From NCBI GenBank assembly GCA_036259875.1, contig DATAAZ010000041.1, positions 1 through 64,000 on the forward strand: a DNA stretch of 64,000 nucleotides, written 5' to 3'. Under the pieces are notes generated by a model, which saw only the letters and a list, made by a program, of their open reading frames with translations, was not told where the DNA came from and made no database searches. Positions 15,132 to 22,941 of this stretch are shown here, piece by piece (position 1 is the first letter of the stretch; the number at the start of each line of letters is the position of its first letter). The stretch comes from DATAAZ01 sp036259875 (GTDB lineage: Bacteria > Actinomycetota > Thermoleophilia > Gaiellales > Gaiellaceae). Position numbers and translations under genes: made by a program.

Positions 15132-16253
15132 ATGCGGGCGATCCTCGTCATCGCGGCAGCGGTCGCGCTGTTCGCCGGCGCGGGATGCGCCGGCTCGGGA
15201 CGTCCGGACATCGACCGGCAGCGCTCGGATGAGGCCCCGCCGACCGAGCGCGACGAGCCCGAAGCCGTGGCGCTCGACGAGCGCCCGGCGACGCGCGAGG
15301 AGGTCCAGTGGGTCGGGCAGCTGATCGACTGGGTCTTCGCGATCGAGCGGTCGCTCGAGGTCGTCGCTACGGTGACCAGCACGACCGACGGTGCGGTGCC
15401 GCGCGGCGAAGCGCGGCACCGTCTCGAGCAGGCGCTCGCCGCGATCGCGGGATGCGAGCGATGGTTCAGCGAGCAGGTCGGCGAGCCTCCGAGCGAGCGG
15501 CTGACCGTCGTCGAGGCCAACGTCGCGGGGGCTTGCGAGCGTTATGAAGCTGGCGCGGATGCGGCTCAGCGGCTCCTCGCCGGCGCGCGCGACGCGGAGC
15601 TCGCGCACGATTGGGAGCAGGAATGGAGGGCCGCCTCCGACCAGATGACCTCCGTGGCGCAGCAGGTCGGGGATTACCAGCCGGGGAACGCGCACGACCT
15701 TCCCGTCCGGGACGGTGTAACCGGCGCGAGTCGTGTCGAGCCGACGTTCTCCCGGGTGGCGACCGAGCTCGTCGACCGAACCGTCGAGGTGCGCTGCTGG
15801 TCGGAGCACGAATGGAGGACGCTCGTCGGCGAGGCGTCTCGCTTCTCGAACGGCCGCATCCCGGCCGACACCGCCGGCTTCGTCACCGGCTTCGAAGATC
15901 CCCGCGTCAACCTCCACCCGGACGTCTGCAAGGCGCTCGTCGCCCTCCGGTACGAGCGCGCCCAGCCGCGAGGGGGCGACGCTCAGGCCGCGATCGCGCT
16001 CGCCGTCGGGACGCTCGCGCACGAGGCGCAGCACGTGCGCGGCGTCGTGAACGAGGCGTCGGCCGAGTGCTGGGGGATGCAGATGATCCGGGAGGCGGCG
16101 CGCGATCTCGGCGCGCCGCCCGGCTACGCGGCGCGGCTCGCGGAAACGTACTGGAGCGAGATCCACGCGTACGTGCCGCGGGCGTACCGCTCGCCCGACT
16201 GCCGCGACGGCGGCGCGCTCGACGCGAGCCCCGGCGACGCGGTCTGGCCCTAG
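15132..16253 (+). CDS. Lipoprotein with HExxH zinc-peptidase-like motif
   Basis: Unrecognised exported protein of 373 residues. The N-terminus (MRAILVIAAAVALFAGAGC) is a lipoprotein signal with lipobox AGAGC, followed by an acidic linker. Near the C-terminus LAHEAQHVRG places H297-E298-A-Q-H301, with Glu308 and Glu312 following in NEASAECWGMQ. That arrangement fits a zinc metallopeptidase active site, although no peptidase family is recognised. There are several Cys (RCWSEHEW, VCKAL, AECWG, DCRDGG), which could form disulfides outside the membrane. It stands alone between the hydratase and thi genes. The ATG at 15132 is chosen because it starts the signal peptide. Confidence 0.75.
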   Translation: MRAILVIAAAVALFAGAGCAGSGRPDIDRQRSDEAPPTERDEPEAVALDERPATREEVQWVGQLIDWVFAIERSLEVVATVTSTTDGAVPRGEARHRLEQALAAIAGCERWFSEQVGEPPSERLTVVEANVAGACERYEAGADAAQRLLAGARDAELAHDWEQEWRAASDQMTSVAQQVGDYQPGNAHDLPVRDGVTGASRVEPTFSRVATELVDRTVEVRCWSEHEWRTLVGEASRFSNGRIPADTAGFVTGFEDPRVNLHPDVCKALVALRYERAQPRGGDAQAAIALAVGTLAHEAQHVRGVVNEASAECWGMQMIREAARDLGAPPGYAARLAETYWSEIHAYVPRAYRSPDCRDGGALDASPGDAVWP

Positions 16254-16281
16254 CAAGCGCCGTACGCCGCGCGCGCTCCGC

Positions 16282-16287
16282 TACCCT
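16282..16287 (+). promoter_or_regulatory. Possible -10 box of the thi operon
   Basis: TACCCT sits 7 bases before the start of the TPP aptamer, so transcription could begin at its 5' edge. No convincing -35 is visible. Position relative to the riboswitch is the main support. Confidence 0.3.
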
Positions 16288-16293
16288 GAGCCG

Positions 16294-16378
16294 AACGGGA
16301 GCCCCTGAGCGGGGGCTGAGAGGCGGCCACGAGGCCGCGACCGCACGAACCTGATCTGGGTCATGCCAGCGAAGGGAG
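16294..16378 (+). promoter_or_regulatory. TPP riboswitch (THI element)
   Basis: The core signatures are all present in order: GGGGGCTGAGAGGC, a variable hairpin (GCGGCC.ACGA.GGCCGC), then GAACCTGATCTGGGTCATGC and CAGCGAAGGGA. These are the thiamin pyrophosphate-sensing helices. The AGGGAG at the 3' edge of the aptamer (16373-16378) also serves as the Shine-Dalgarno of thiG, 5 bases before its ATG. TPP binding should therefore block translation initiation directly. Confidence 0.93.
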
Positions 16379-16383
16379 TCGCG

Positions 16384-17160
16384 ATGGACGATGCGCTCAC
16401 GATCGCGGGCCGGCGCTTCCGGTCGCGATTGATCACCGGAACGGGGAAGTACGACTCGTTCGCGACCATGCGCGACGCCGTCGTCGCGTCCGAATGCGAG
16501 ATGGTCACGGTGGCCGTCCGGCGGATCGACCTCGACGCCGCGGGCGACGAGGAGATTGCGAGCTTCCTTCCTGCCGACGTGCTGCTTCTCCCGAACACCG
16601 CCGGTTCCGAGACGGCCGACGAGGCGGTTCGGGTCGCCCGGCTCGCCCGGGCCGGCGGGCTTCCCGACTGGATCAAGCTCGAGGTCATCCCCGACCCGCG
16701 CTACCTGCTGCCCGACCCCGTCGAGACCCTGCGCGCGGCCGCGACGCTCGTCGAGGACGGGTTCACCGTGCTTCCATACATGCTTCCCGACCCCGTCCTC
16801 GCGAAGCGCCTCGAGGCGGTGGGCTGCGCAACGGTCATGCCGCTCGCCGCGCCCATCGGAAGCGGGAGGGGGCTCAAGCTTCGCGACGCGATCCGGATCA
16901 TGGTCGAGGACGCCGAAGTGCCCGTCGTCGTCGACGCCGGCCTCGGGTCGCCGTCGCACGCCGCCGAGGCGATGGAGCTTGGCGCCGATGCCGTCCTCGT
17001 GAACACGGCGATCGCGCGCGCGGGCGATCCGGTCGCGATGGCGCGAGCGTTCCGCCTCGCCGTCGAGGCGGGCCGCGCCGCCCGTCTCGCGGGATTGATG
17101 GAGGAGCGTGAGACCGCTGAGCCTTCGAGCCCCGTGCGCGGCCTCGTGACGCGGGCGTGA
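16384..17160 (+). CDS. thiG: Thiazole synthase ThiG
   Basis: Forms the thiazole phosphate ring of thiamin from deoxyxylulose 5-phosphate, dehydroglycine and ThiS thiocarboxylate. The 258 residues follow the family closely: LITGTGKYDSF, the Schiff-base Lys region LPDWIKLEVIPDPRYLLPD, PLAAPIGSGRGL, VDAGLGSPSHAAEAMELG and VLVNTAIARAGDP. The start at ATG 16384 is set by the Shine-Dalgarno in the riboswitch. Its stop overlaps the thiS start. No thiO, thiH or thiF gene lies nearby, so the glycine-oxidising partner must be elsewhere. Confidence 0.96.
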   Translation: MDDALTIAGRRFRSRLITGTGKYDSFATMRDAVVASECEMVTVAVRRIDLDAAGDEEIASFLPADVLLLPNTAGSETADEAVRVARLARAGGLPDWIKLEVIPDPRYLLPDPVETLRAAATLVEDGFTVLPYMLPDPVLAKRLEAVGCATVMPLAAPIGSGRGLKLRDAIRIMVEDAEVPVVVDAGLGSPSHAAEAMELGADAVLVNTAIARAGDPVAMARAFRLAVEAGRAARLAGLMEERETAEPSSPVRGLVTRA

Positions 17161-17363
17161 GCGCGACGTGCACCGTCAACGGCCGCGAGCACACCCTCGA
17201 GCCGGGCGAGACGGTCGCGGGGCTTCTGGAGCGGCTCGGGGTCGCCGGCTCGTACGCGCTCGTGGAGCGAAACGGCGAGCCCGTCGCGCGGAGCGCGTAC
17301 CCGGAGACGAAGCTGGAGAGCGGTGACGCCGTCGTCGTCGCGCGCCCCGTGGCTGGCGGCTAG
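17157..17363 (+). CDS. thiS: Sulfur carrier protein ThiS
   Basis: Ubiquitin-like carrier of 68 residues that delivers sulfur as a C-terminal thiocarboxylate to ThiG. It begins with a beta strand (ATCTVNGREHTLEPGETVAG) and ends with the required Gly-Gly (ARPVAGG). The GTG at 17157 overlaps the thiG TGA, indicating coupling. The 3' end overlaps thiE by 41 bases in another frame. Confidence 0.94.
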   Translation: MSATCTVNGREHTLEPGETVAGLLERLGVAGSYALVERNGEPVARSAYPETKLESGDAVVVARPVAGG

Positions 17364-17946
17364 CCACCGCCTCTACGTGATCACGCCCGCGAGGTCCGAC
17401 CTCGAGCAGTTTCTCGACGCAGCGATTCGCGGTGGCGTCGACCTCGTCCAGATCCGTGACAAGGAGATCCCGGACGCCGAGCTCCTCCACGTGCTCCGCC
17501 GCGCACGCGACGTGACCCGTCGGCACGGCGTGCCGCTCGTCGTGAACGACCGGCCCGACCTCGCCGTCCTGGCGGAGGCGGACGCCGTCCACGTCGGGCA
17601 GGACGACTTGCCGGTCGCGGACGCGCGGCGCTTCGCGGTCGGCGTCGGGCTCTCGACGCACTCCCCGGCCCAGGTGGACGCTGCGGATGCGGATTACATA
17701 GGCGTCGGTCCCGTCTACGAGACGCCGACCAAGGCCGGTCGAGCGGCCGCGGGGCTCGAGCTCGTCGGGTACGCGGCGAGGCGGGCCCGCACACCGTGGT
17801 TCGCGATCGGCGGGATCGACGCGCGGAACGTCGCGGACGTCGTCGCGGCGGGCGCGACGCGGATCGCGGTCGTGCGGGCGATCGGCGACGCGCCGGATCC
17901 GGAAGCGGCCGCGCGCGAGCTACGCGCCGCTCTCGACCGCGGGTAA
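17323..17946 (+). CDS. thiE: Thiamine-phosphate synthase ThiE
   Basis: Joins HMP-pyrophosphate and thiazole phosphate to make thiamin phosphate. The 207 residues include LYVITPARSDLEQFLDAA, VQIRDKE, PLVVNDRPDLA, ADAVHVGQDDLP, YIGVGPVYETPTK and FAIGGID, covering the pyrophosphate- and HMP-binding loops. The only start upstream of the first conserved strand is GTG 17323, giving a 41-base overlap with thiS. It ends the riboswitch-controlled thiGSE operon. The convergent M23 peptidase gene ends 15 bases downstream. Confidence 0.95.
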   Translation: MTPSSSRAPWLAASHRLYVITPARSDLEQFLDAAIRGGVDLVQIRDKEIPDAELLHVLRRARDVTRRHGVPLVVNDRPDLAVLAEADAVHVGQDDLPVADARRFAVGVGLSTHSPAQVDAADADYIGVGPVYETPTKAGRAAAGLELVGYAARRARTPWFAIGGIDARNVADVVAAGATRIAVVRAIGDAPDPEAAARELRAALDRG

Positions 17947-17961
17947 CAGACTCTTACTTGC

Positions 17962-18849
17962 TCACCGCAGCGGCCCACGCAGGCGGATCCGCTGTGCCGA
18001 GAGGACGTTCGGCTGCGCGAGCTGCGTCGCGAGCGTCGGCGCGAACCAGGTCGTCCAGACGGCGACGCGCTCCCCGGGGACGGCGCTCGAGACCGCCGCG
18101 GTCGCCGGGGTGTTTCGCGCCTCGTTCGTCCGCTCGACCGTGACGTCGGCCGCGTACGCGAGCGCCACGGCGCGTGCGGGGACGGATCCACGCCAACCCC
18201 GCGAGACCGCCACGCTCGCCACTCGCAGGGCGAACGCGTCGTCGATCGAGCGCACCGTCCCGTAGAGCGCGAGGCGCACGCTCGTCCTCCCGCCCGGGAC
18301 GGCGAAGAGGACGCGGCGCGCGCGCCGCAGCCACTCGTAGGGCGAGACGGCGCGGCCGCCGCCAGGGTGGAGCTCGAAATGAAGGTGCGGCGCGACGCCC
18401 GCCGCGTTGCCCGAGTTCCCCACGTAGCCGACGAGTTCGCCCGCGCGCACGCGGTCGCCGTCGTCGAGCCCGGGCGCGTAGGCGACGCCGGGGCGACAAC
18501 CGCCCTCACCGCCGGCGTGGCGATGCCGGTCGTTGAGGTGGAGGTACCAGTAGTCCGTCCCGCTCGCTCCGTGGAGGATGAGCGCGCAGTCGCGCGACCG
18601 CCAGCCGGGAATCTCGACGCGCCCCGCCTCGACGGCGACGACGGGCGTCCAGCGGTCGGCCACCAGGTCGTTTCCCTGATGGCCGTGGTCGCCGCGCGGA
18701 GCGCCGAAGTCGTCCGTGTAGCTCGCGGAACCGACAAGCGGGAAGACGATGCGATCTGGAGGGGAGCCGGCCTCTGCGGTCCCGACGAACGCCCCTGCGA
18801 GGAGGAGCATGACGATGCTTCGGGCTGTCGTCCGGTGGCCTCTGGGCAT
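17962..18849 (-). CDS. Exported M23-family peptidase
   Basis: Secreted zinc endopeptidase of the LytM/M23 type, expected to cut peptidoglycan crosslinks. The 295 residues begin with a signal peptide (RSIVMLLLAGAFVGTAEAG). Zinc ligands are in HQGNDLVAD and in HLHFELHPGG near residue 155, and the full M23 core lies at about 35-170. The remaining 120 residues form a beta-rich domain of unknown role. It uses a good promoter (TTGACC, 16 bases, TAGGGT) and a GGAG Shine-Dalgarno close to the ATG at 18849. It is divergent from etfB across the repeat-bearing gap. Confidence 0.9.
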   Translation of the reverse strand: MPRGHRTTARSIVMLLLAGAFVGTAEAGSPPDRIVFPLVGSASYTDDFGAPRGDHGHQGNDLVADRWTPVVAVEAGRVEIPGWRSRDCALILHGASGTDYWYLHLNDRHRHAGGEGGCRPGVAYAPGLDDGDRVRAGELVGYVGNSGNAAGVAPHLHFELHPGGGRAVSPYEWLRRARRVLFAVPGGRTSVRLALYGTVRSIDDAFALRVASVAVSRGWRGSVPARAVALAYAADVTVERTNEARNTPATAAVSSAVPGERVAVWTTWFAPTLATQLAQPNVLSAQRIRLRGPLR

Positions 18850-18876
18850 TGCTCCGGTTCGCGTCCGAAGGGCGAG

Positions 18877-18904
18877 ACCCTAGCAGCCGCGGCGGCGAGG
18901 TCAA
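18877..18904 (-). promoter_or_regulatory. Sigma-70-type promoter of the M23 peptidase gene
   Basis: Read leftward, TTGACC (18904-18899) is separated by 16 bases from TAGGGT (18882-18877). This is the best -35/-10 pair in the window. Transcription would begin around 18870, leaving a leader of about 20 bases with a GGAG ribosome site before ATG 18849. Confidence 0.6.
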
Positions 18905-18952
18905 GCGAGACCATCGGCCGCGAACCCCGCCGCCTTGAGGTCCTGCCCCGGG

Positions 18953-19032
18953 GTGTCGACCGGTCGTTTCGGACGGACGGCCGGGCAGGCCCGCCCGTCC
19001 TGACGGTCGGCGCCGACGAGTCGGCGCCTTGG
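18953..19032 (+). repeat. Two-hairpin repeat, copy 1 (etfB locus)
   Basis: First of two tandem 80-base units with a 100-base period. The unit begins GTGTCGACCGGTCGTTTC. It has a first hairpin with GGACGG/CCGTCC outer arms and CGGG/CCCG inner arms, and a second with GGCGCCGA/TCGGCGCC arms around CGAG. Copy 1 differs from copy 2 at an A/G before hairpin 1 and a G/A in its loop. Two more copies are at 51852 and 51953. Confidence 0.9.
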
Positions 19033-19052
19033 GGCGTTTCCGTGCCCCCGGG

Positions 19053-19132
19053 GTGTCGACCGGTCGTTTCAGACGGACGGCCGGGCAAGCCCGCCCGTCC
19101 TGACGGTCGGCGCCGACGAGTCGGCGCCTTGG
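19053..19132 (+). repeat. Two-hairpin repeat, copy 2 (etfB locus)
   Basis: Second unit of the pair, ending 19 bases before the GTG of etfB. Hairpin 1 spans 19075-19100 with a CAAG loop and hairpin 2 spans 19109-19128. If transcribed it would form the 5' end of the etfB message, and hairpin 2 lies next to the ribosome-binding region. Confidence 0.9.
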
Positions 19133-19151
19133 CGCCGTTATGCTCGCGGCG

Positions 19152-19937
19152 GTGAAGATCGCCGTCTGCATGAAGGAGGTTCCGGACCCGTCCGCGCCGA
19201 AGCGGATCGACCCGCAGACGCTTCGTGTCGACCGCTCCGTCGACGGCGCGCTGAACGAGTTCGACACCCACGCGCTCGAGGAGGCGCTCCGCGTCAAGGA
19301 CGGCGCGACGGAGACCGAGGTCGTGGTCGTCTCCATGGGCCCCGAACGGGCGGCGGAATCGCTTCGCAAGGCGCTTGCGATGGGCGCCGACCGAGTCCTT
19401 CTCGTCTCCGACGAGGCGGCAGCGGGCTCGGATCTCGTCGCGACCGCGAACGTCTTGACGAAGGCGCTCGATCGCGAGGCGCCGGATCTCGTCCTCCTCG
19501 GGCAGCAGGCCGGCGACTCTGATGGCGCCGTCCTGTGGGCGGCGCTCGCGGAGCACCTCCGGCTCCCGATGATCTCGCAGGCCGCGACGCTCGAGCTCGC
19601 GGACGGGAAGGCGAGGGCGAAGCGCCAGACCGAGTACGGCTACGACGTCCTCGAAGCTCCGCTTCCCTGCGTGGTCGCCGTCTCCGACGCGATCAACGAG
19701 CCGCGCTACCCGTCCCTCAAGGGCATCATGGGCGCGAAGAAGAAGCCACAGGTCGTCGTCTCGCTCTCGGAGCTCGGCGTCGAGGCGAGCGAGGCGGGCG
19801 TCCGCGGATCTCGCACCGAGGTGTACGCGGTCGCCGAGCCGCCGCCGCGCGGCGACGCGGAGCGGATCGAGGCGGAGGACGGCGCCGCGGCCGCGGAACG
19901 GATCCTCGCCTACCTCCAGGAGCGCAAGCTCGTCTAG
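19152..19937 (+). CDS. etfB: Electron transfer flavoprotein beta subunit
   Basis: AMP-binding subunit of ETF, which collects electrons from acyl-CoA dehydrogenases. The 261 residues begin MKIAVCMKEVPDPSAPKRID, then NEFDTHALEEALRVKD, the AMP loop region LLGQQAGDSDGAVLWAALAEHL and LPCVVAVSDAINEPRYPSLKGIMGAKKK. GTG 19152 gives the exact family start; an ATG at 19140 would add four residues. There is no clear Shine-Dalgarno. An 80-base repeat ends 19 bases upstream. etfA follows after a 163-base spacer, longer than usual for this pair. Confidence 0.95.
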   Translation: MKIAVCMKEVPDPSAPKRIDPQTLRVDRSVDGALNEFDTHALEEALRVKDGATETEVVVVSMGPERAAESLRKALAMGADRVLLVSDEAAAGSDLVATANVLTKALDREAPDLVLLGQQAGDSDGAVLWAALAEHLRLPMISQAATLELADGKARAKRQTEYGYDVLEAPLPCVVAVSDAINEPRYPSLKGIMGAKKKPQVVVSLSELGVEASEAGVRGSRTEVYAVAEPPPRGDAERIEAEDGAAAAERILAYLQERKLV

Positions 19938-20100
19938 TGCCCGATCCAGCAATACTCGCCCGAGCCTGGCCCGCGATCACGCGGCGCGAGAGCCCACCCT
20001 CGCCCTTCCCAAGGAGCCCGGCCTTGGCTGCGGACGAGTGCGTCCTCTGGCTCGGTGCTCGCGACCCAGGAACTCGGGAGCATTCCCGGACGTGGCACTG
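19938..20100 (+). other. Structured spacer between etfB and etfA
   Basis: No gene is visible in these 163 bases. Two hairpins can form: CCAAGG/CCTTGG around a seven-base loop near 20010-20028, and GGACG/CGTCC around AGTG near 20032-20045. They could tune the etfB:etfA ratio or stabilise processed ends. No repeat copy or promoter is recognised. Confidence 0.4.
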
Positions 20101-21066
20101 ATGGCCACGCTCGTCTACGTCGAGCACCACGAGGGCCAGCCCGTCAAGAGCACGCTCGGCGTGCTCTCGCGCGCCACGCAGCTCGGCGACGAGGTCTCGG
20201 CCGTCCTCTGCGGTGCCGGCGTGCGCGGGCTCGCCGAAGGCCTCGGTCGGTTCGGCGCTGGCCGCGTCTACGTCGCGGACGACCCAGCGCTGGAGGCCCC
20301 GCTCCCCCAGCCGCGCGTCGACGTCCTCGCGGGGCTCGTCCGCGAGCGCGGGATCGACACCGTCCTCTTCGGCGCGACCGTCCTGACGGCCGACGTGGCC
20401 GCTGGGCTCGCCGCGCGGCTCGGCGCAGGCCTCAACTGGGACCTCGTCGACCTGGAGCTGCAGGACGGCCGCCTCGTCGGTAGGCGGCCCGCGCTGCAGG
20501 ACTCGGTGTACCTCGAGGTCGGCTGGACCAGCGAGCCGCGGCTCGCCCTGATCCGGGCGGGCACGTTCGAGCCCGCCGAGGTGGACGGCGCCGGCGCGGA
20601 GGTCGAGGAGATTCCGGTCGACGTGGAGGAGTGGTCGGCGAAGACGGCGATGCTGGAGCAGGCGCACGAGGAGGCGAGCGGCCCGTCGATCGAGGACGCC
20701 GACGTCATCGTCGCCGGTGGGCGCGGACTCGGCGACCCGGCCAACTTCTCGCTCCTCGAGGACCTAGCGCAGGCGCTCGGAGGCGCCGTCGCGGCGACGC
20801 GTGCCGTCGTTGACGCGGGCTGGTACCCGTACGCGGCCCAGGTCGGCCAGACGGGCAAGAACGTCTCGCCGAAGCTCTACGTGGCCTGCGGCGTCTCGGG
20901 CGCGATCCAGCACAAGGTGGGCATGCAGGGATCCGGAACCGTCGTGGCGATCAACAAGGATCCGAACGCGCCGATCTTCGAGTACTCCGATCTCGCCGTC
21001 GTGGGCGACCTGCACGAGATCGTCCCGAAGCTGACCGAGCTTGTCCGCCGGCGCCGCGGCGGATGA
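20101..21066 (+). CDS. etfA: Electron transfer flavoprotein alpha subunit
   Basis: FAD-binding subunit of ETF, 321 residues. The N-terminal domain starts MATLVYVEHHEGQPVKS. The C-terminal FAD domain has VAGGRGLGDPANFSLLEDLA, VDAGWYPYAAQVGQTGKNVSPKLYVACG and GVSGAIQHKVGMQGSGTVVAINKD, as in all ETF alpha chains. ATG 20101 matches the family start; a GTG nine bases earlier is possible. Its stop overlaps the start of the ETF dehydrogenase, so all three electron-transfer genes act as a unit. Confidence 0.96.
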   Translation: MATLVYVEHHEGQPVKSTLGVLSRATQLGDEVSAVLCGAGVRGLAEGLGRFGAGRVYVADDPALEAPLPQPRVDVLAGLVRERGIDTVLFGATVLTADVAAGLAARLGAGLNWDLVDLELQDGRLVGRRPALQDSVYLEVGWTSEPRLALIRAGTFEPAEVDGAGAEVEEIPVDVEEWSAKTAMLEQAHEEASGPSIEDADVIVAGGRGLGDPANFSLLEDLAQALGGAVAATRAVVDAGWYPYAAQVGQTGKNVSPKLYVACGVSGAIQHKVGMQGSGTVVAINKDPNAPIFEYSDLAVVGDLHEIVPKLTELVRRRRGG

Positions 21067-22763
21067 CCCGGCCCGCGGACTACCCGCCGCCCTTCGACCC
21101 CGGGGAGTTCGTCGTGGAGCCGAGCGAGCCGCCCGAGGAGCGGATCGACGTCGGCATCCTCATCGTCGGGGCCGGGCCGGCGGGGCTCGCAGCCGCGATC
21201 CGGGCCGGGCAGCTGCTCGCCGAGCGGCCAGCGCTCCGCGAGCGGCTGGGCGAGGTTCCGATCGCGGTCGTCGAGAAGGGCAAGGCGCCGGGCGCACACC
21301 TCCTCTCGGGCGCGGTGGTGAACCCACGGGCGCTCCGGCAGCTCTTCCCGGGGATCGCGACGGAGGATCTGCCGTTCTACGGGCCGGTGGTTCGGGAGGG
21401 CCTCTACTACCTGACGCCGACCCGCGCGCTCCGCGTGCCGACGCCGCCGACGATGTGGAACCACGGGAACTACGTCGCATCGCTCGGGCAGGTTGGTCGC
21501 TGGCTGGCGGAACGCGCCGAGGAGCTCGGCGCGATGATCGTCGCCGAGACCGCCGCTACGAGGTTGCTCGTCCAGGGAGGGCGCGTCGTCGGCGTCCGGA
21601 CGGGCGACAAGGGCCGCGGACGCGGCGGGGAGGAGCTTCCGAACTTCGAGCCCGGGTCGGACCTCACGGCGCGCGTCACGATTCTCGCGGAGGGCACGCA
21701 GGGCCACCTGACCGGGATCGCGGCGGCGCGCTACGGGCTGCAGACGCGCCCGCAGGTGTGGGCCCTAGGCGTCAAGGAGGTCTGGGAGGTTGCGCGCCCG
21801 CTGAACCGCGTCGTCCACACGATGGGCTGGCCGCTTCGGGGCGCGGCGCGCTACCGGGAGTTCGGCGGCAGCTTCCTCTACCCGATGGGGGAGGGGATGG
21901 TGGCGCTGGGCATGGTCGTCGGCCTCGATTCCACGGACGCGACCCTGTCCGGCCACGATCTCCTTCAGGAGCTGAAGACGCATCCGCGCTTTCGCCGCCT
22001 GCTCGAGGGCGGGAAGCGGATCGCCTGGGGAGCGAAGACGATCCCCGAAGGCGGCTTCCTCGCGCTGCCCGACCGCTTCCACTTCCCGGGCGGGATGATC
22101 GTCGGCGACGCGGCGGGGTTCGTGAACGTCCCCGCGCTGAAGGGGATCCACTACGCGATGCGCTCGGGGATGCTCGCGGCGGAGGCTGCCGTCGAAGCGG
22201 TCGCGCCCGGCCGCACCGCCTGGACGCCGGGCGCGCTCGAACCGTACGACCGCGCCGTCCGGGAGAGCTACATCTGGCGCGATCTCGAGCGGGTCCGCAA
22301 CATGCGGCCGGCGTTCCGGTACGGCTTCGTCGGCGGCGCGCTCCTCGCCGGCGCGGCAGTGAACTCGCTCGGCCGCTTGCCGCCGCGCGACCTCAGGCTG
22401 GAGCCGGACTCGCACACGAACGTCGTGATCGGCGAGCGGGCGTCGCGGTATCCGAAGCCGGACGGGACGCTCGTCTTCGACAAGCTCGCGAGCGTCTACC
22501 TGAGCGGCAACAAGACGCGTGACGACGCGCCGAACCACATCCGGATCCAACGAACGGTGCCCCGTGAGCTGGCGGAGACGTGGGTGCGCATGTGCCCGGC
22601 CGAGGTGTACGAAATCGGGGGCGGCGGAGGCGCGCTCGCGGGCGACGCAGTCCGGGTCGACGTGACGCCCTCGAACTGCGTCCAGTGCGGCGCCATCACC
22701 GCGAAGGGCGGCCGCCTCACCCCGCCCGAGGGCGGCTCGGGGCCCGAGTACTCTCTGATGTGA
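21063..22763 (+). CDS. Electron transfer flavoprotein-quinone oxidoreductase (ETF dehydrogenase)
   Basis: Membrane-associated FAD/iron-sulfur enzyme passing electrons from ETF to quinone. The 566 residues show the FAD motif GAGPAGLAAAIRAGQL, HLLSGAVVNPRAL, GGSFLYPMGEGMVALGMVVGLD, FHFPGGMIVGDAAGFVNVPALKGIHYAMRSG and the C-terminal ferredoxin-like part starting CPAEVYEI. In the known family four Cys bind a 4Fe-4S cluster. Here Cys511, Cys539 and Cys542 align, but the fourth position is Ile545 (CVQCGAI). Either the cluster is altered or another ligand substitutes. Starts at ATG 21063, overlapping the etfA stop. Confidence 0.93.
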   Translation: MTRPADYPPPFDPGEFVVEPSEPPEERIDVGILIVGAGPAGLAAAIRAGQLLAERPALRERLGEVPIAVVEKGKAPGAHLLSGAVVNPRALRQLFPGIATEDLPFYGPVVREGLYYLTPTRALRVPTPPTMWNHGNYVASLGQVGRWLAERAEELGAMIVAETAATRLLVQGGRVVGVRTGDKGRGRGGEELPNFEPGSDLTARVTILAEGTQGHLTGIAAARYGLQTRPQVWALGVKEVWEVARPLNRVVHTMGWPLRGAARYREFGGSFLYPMGEGMVALGMVVGLDSTDATLSGHDLLQELKTHPRFRRLLEGGKRIAWGAKTIPEGGFLALPDRFHFPGGMIVGDAAGFVNVPALKGIHYAMRSGMLAAEAAVEAVAPGRTAWTPGALEPYDRAVRESYIWRDLERVRNMRPAFRYGFVGGALLAGAAVNSLGRLPPRDLRLEPDSHTNVVIGERASRYPKPDGTLVFDKLASVYLSGNKTRDDAPNHIRIQRTVPRELAETWVRMCPAEVYEIGGGGGALAGDAVRVDVTPSNCVQCGAITAKGGRLTPPEGGSGPEYSLM

Positions 22764-22941
22764 GGCGGGCGATCCGCTCCGGTCCGCCGTTCCCCGGGAC
22801 GCCGCCGGCCCAGCAGCCGCCTGCCCGGCCGGCTGCGCCGGCCGGCAGCCACCGCTTCGAGCGTAGCGGGCGCGGGGCGGACGTTTGGCGCGCGAACTGA
22901 GCCGAGAGCCAACACGGACGGTCGCTCAATCGTCCGTCCCG
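22764..22941 (+). other. Gap after the ETF dehydrogenase gene with hairpins
   Basis: Contains the strong hairpin at 22825-22845 and a second inverted repeat (CGGACG/CGTCCG) just before the GTG at 22942. A TTG at 22885 could also open the next reading frame, in which case 22885-22941 is coding. No repeat family or RNA gene is recognised. Confidence 0.4.
22825..22845 (+). terminator. Hairpin after the electron-transfer operon
   Basis: CCGGCCGGC and GCCGGCCGG form a perfect 9-base stem with a TGC loop, 62 bases after the ETF dehydrogenase stop. No T run follows. It resembles the 9-base, three-base-loop hairpin at 11762-11782. Confidence 0.45.
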
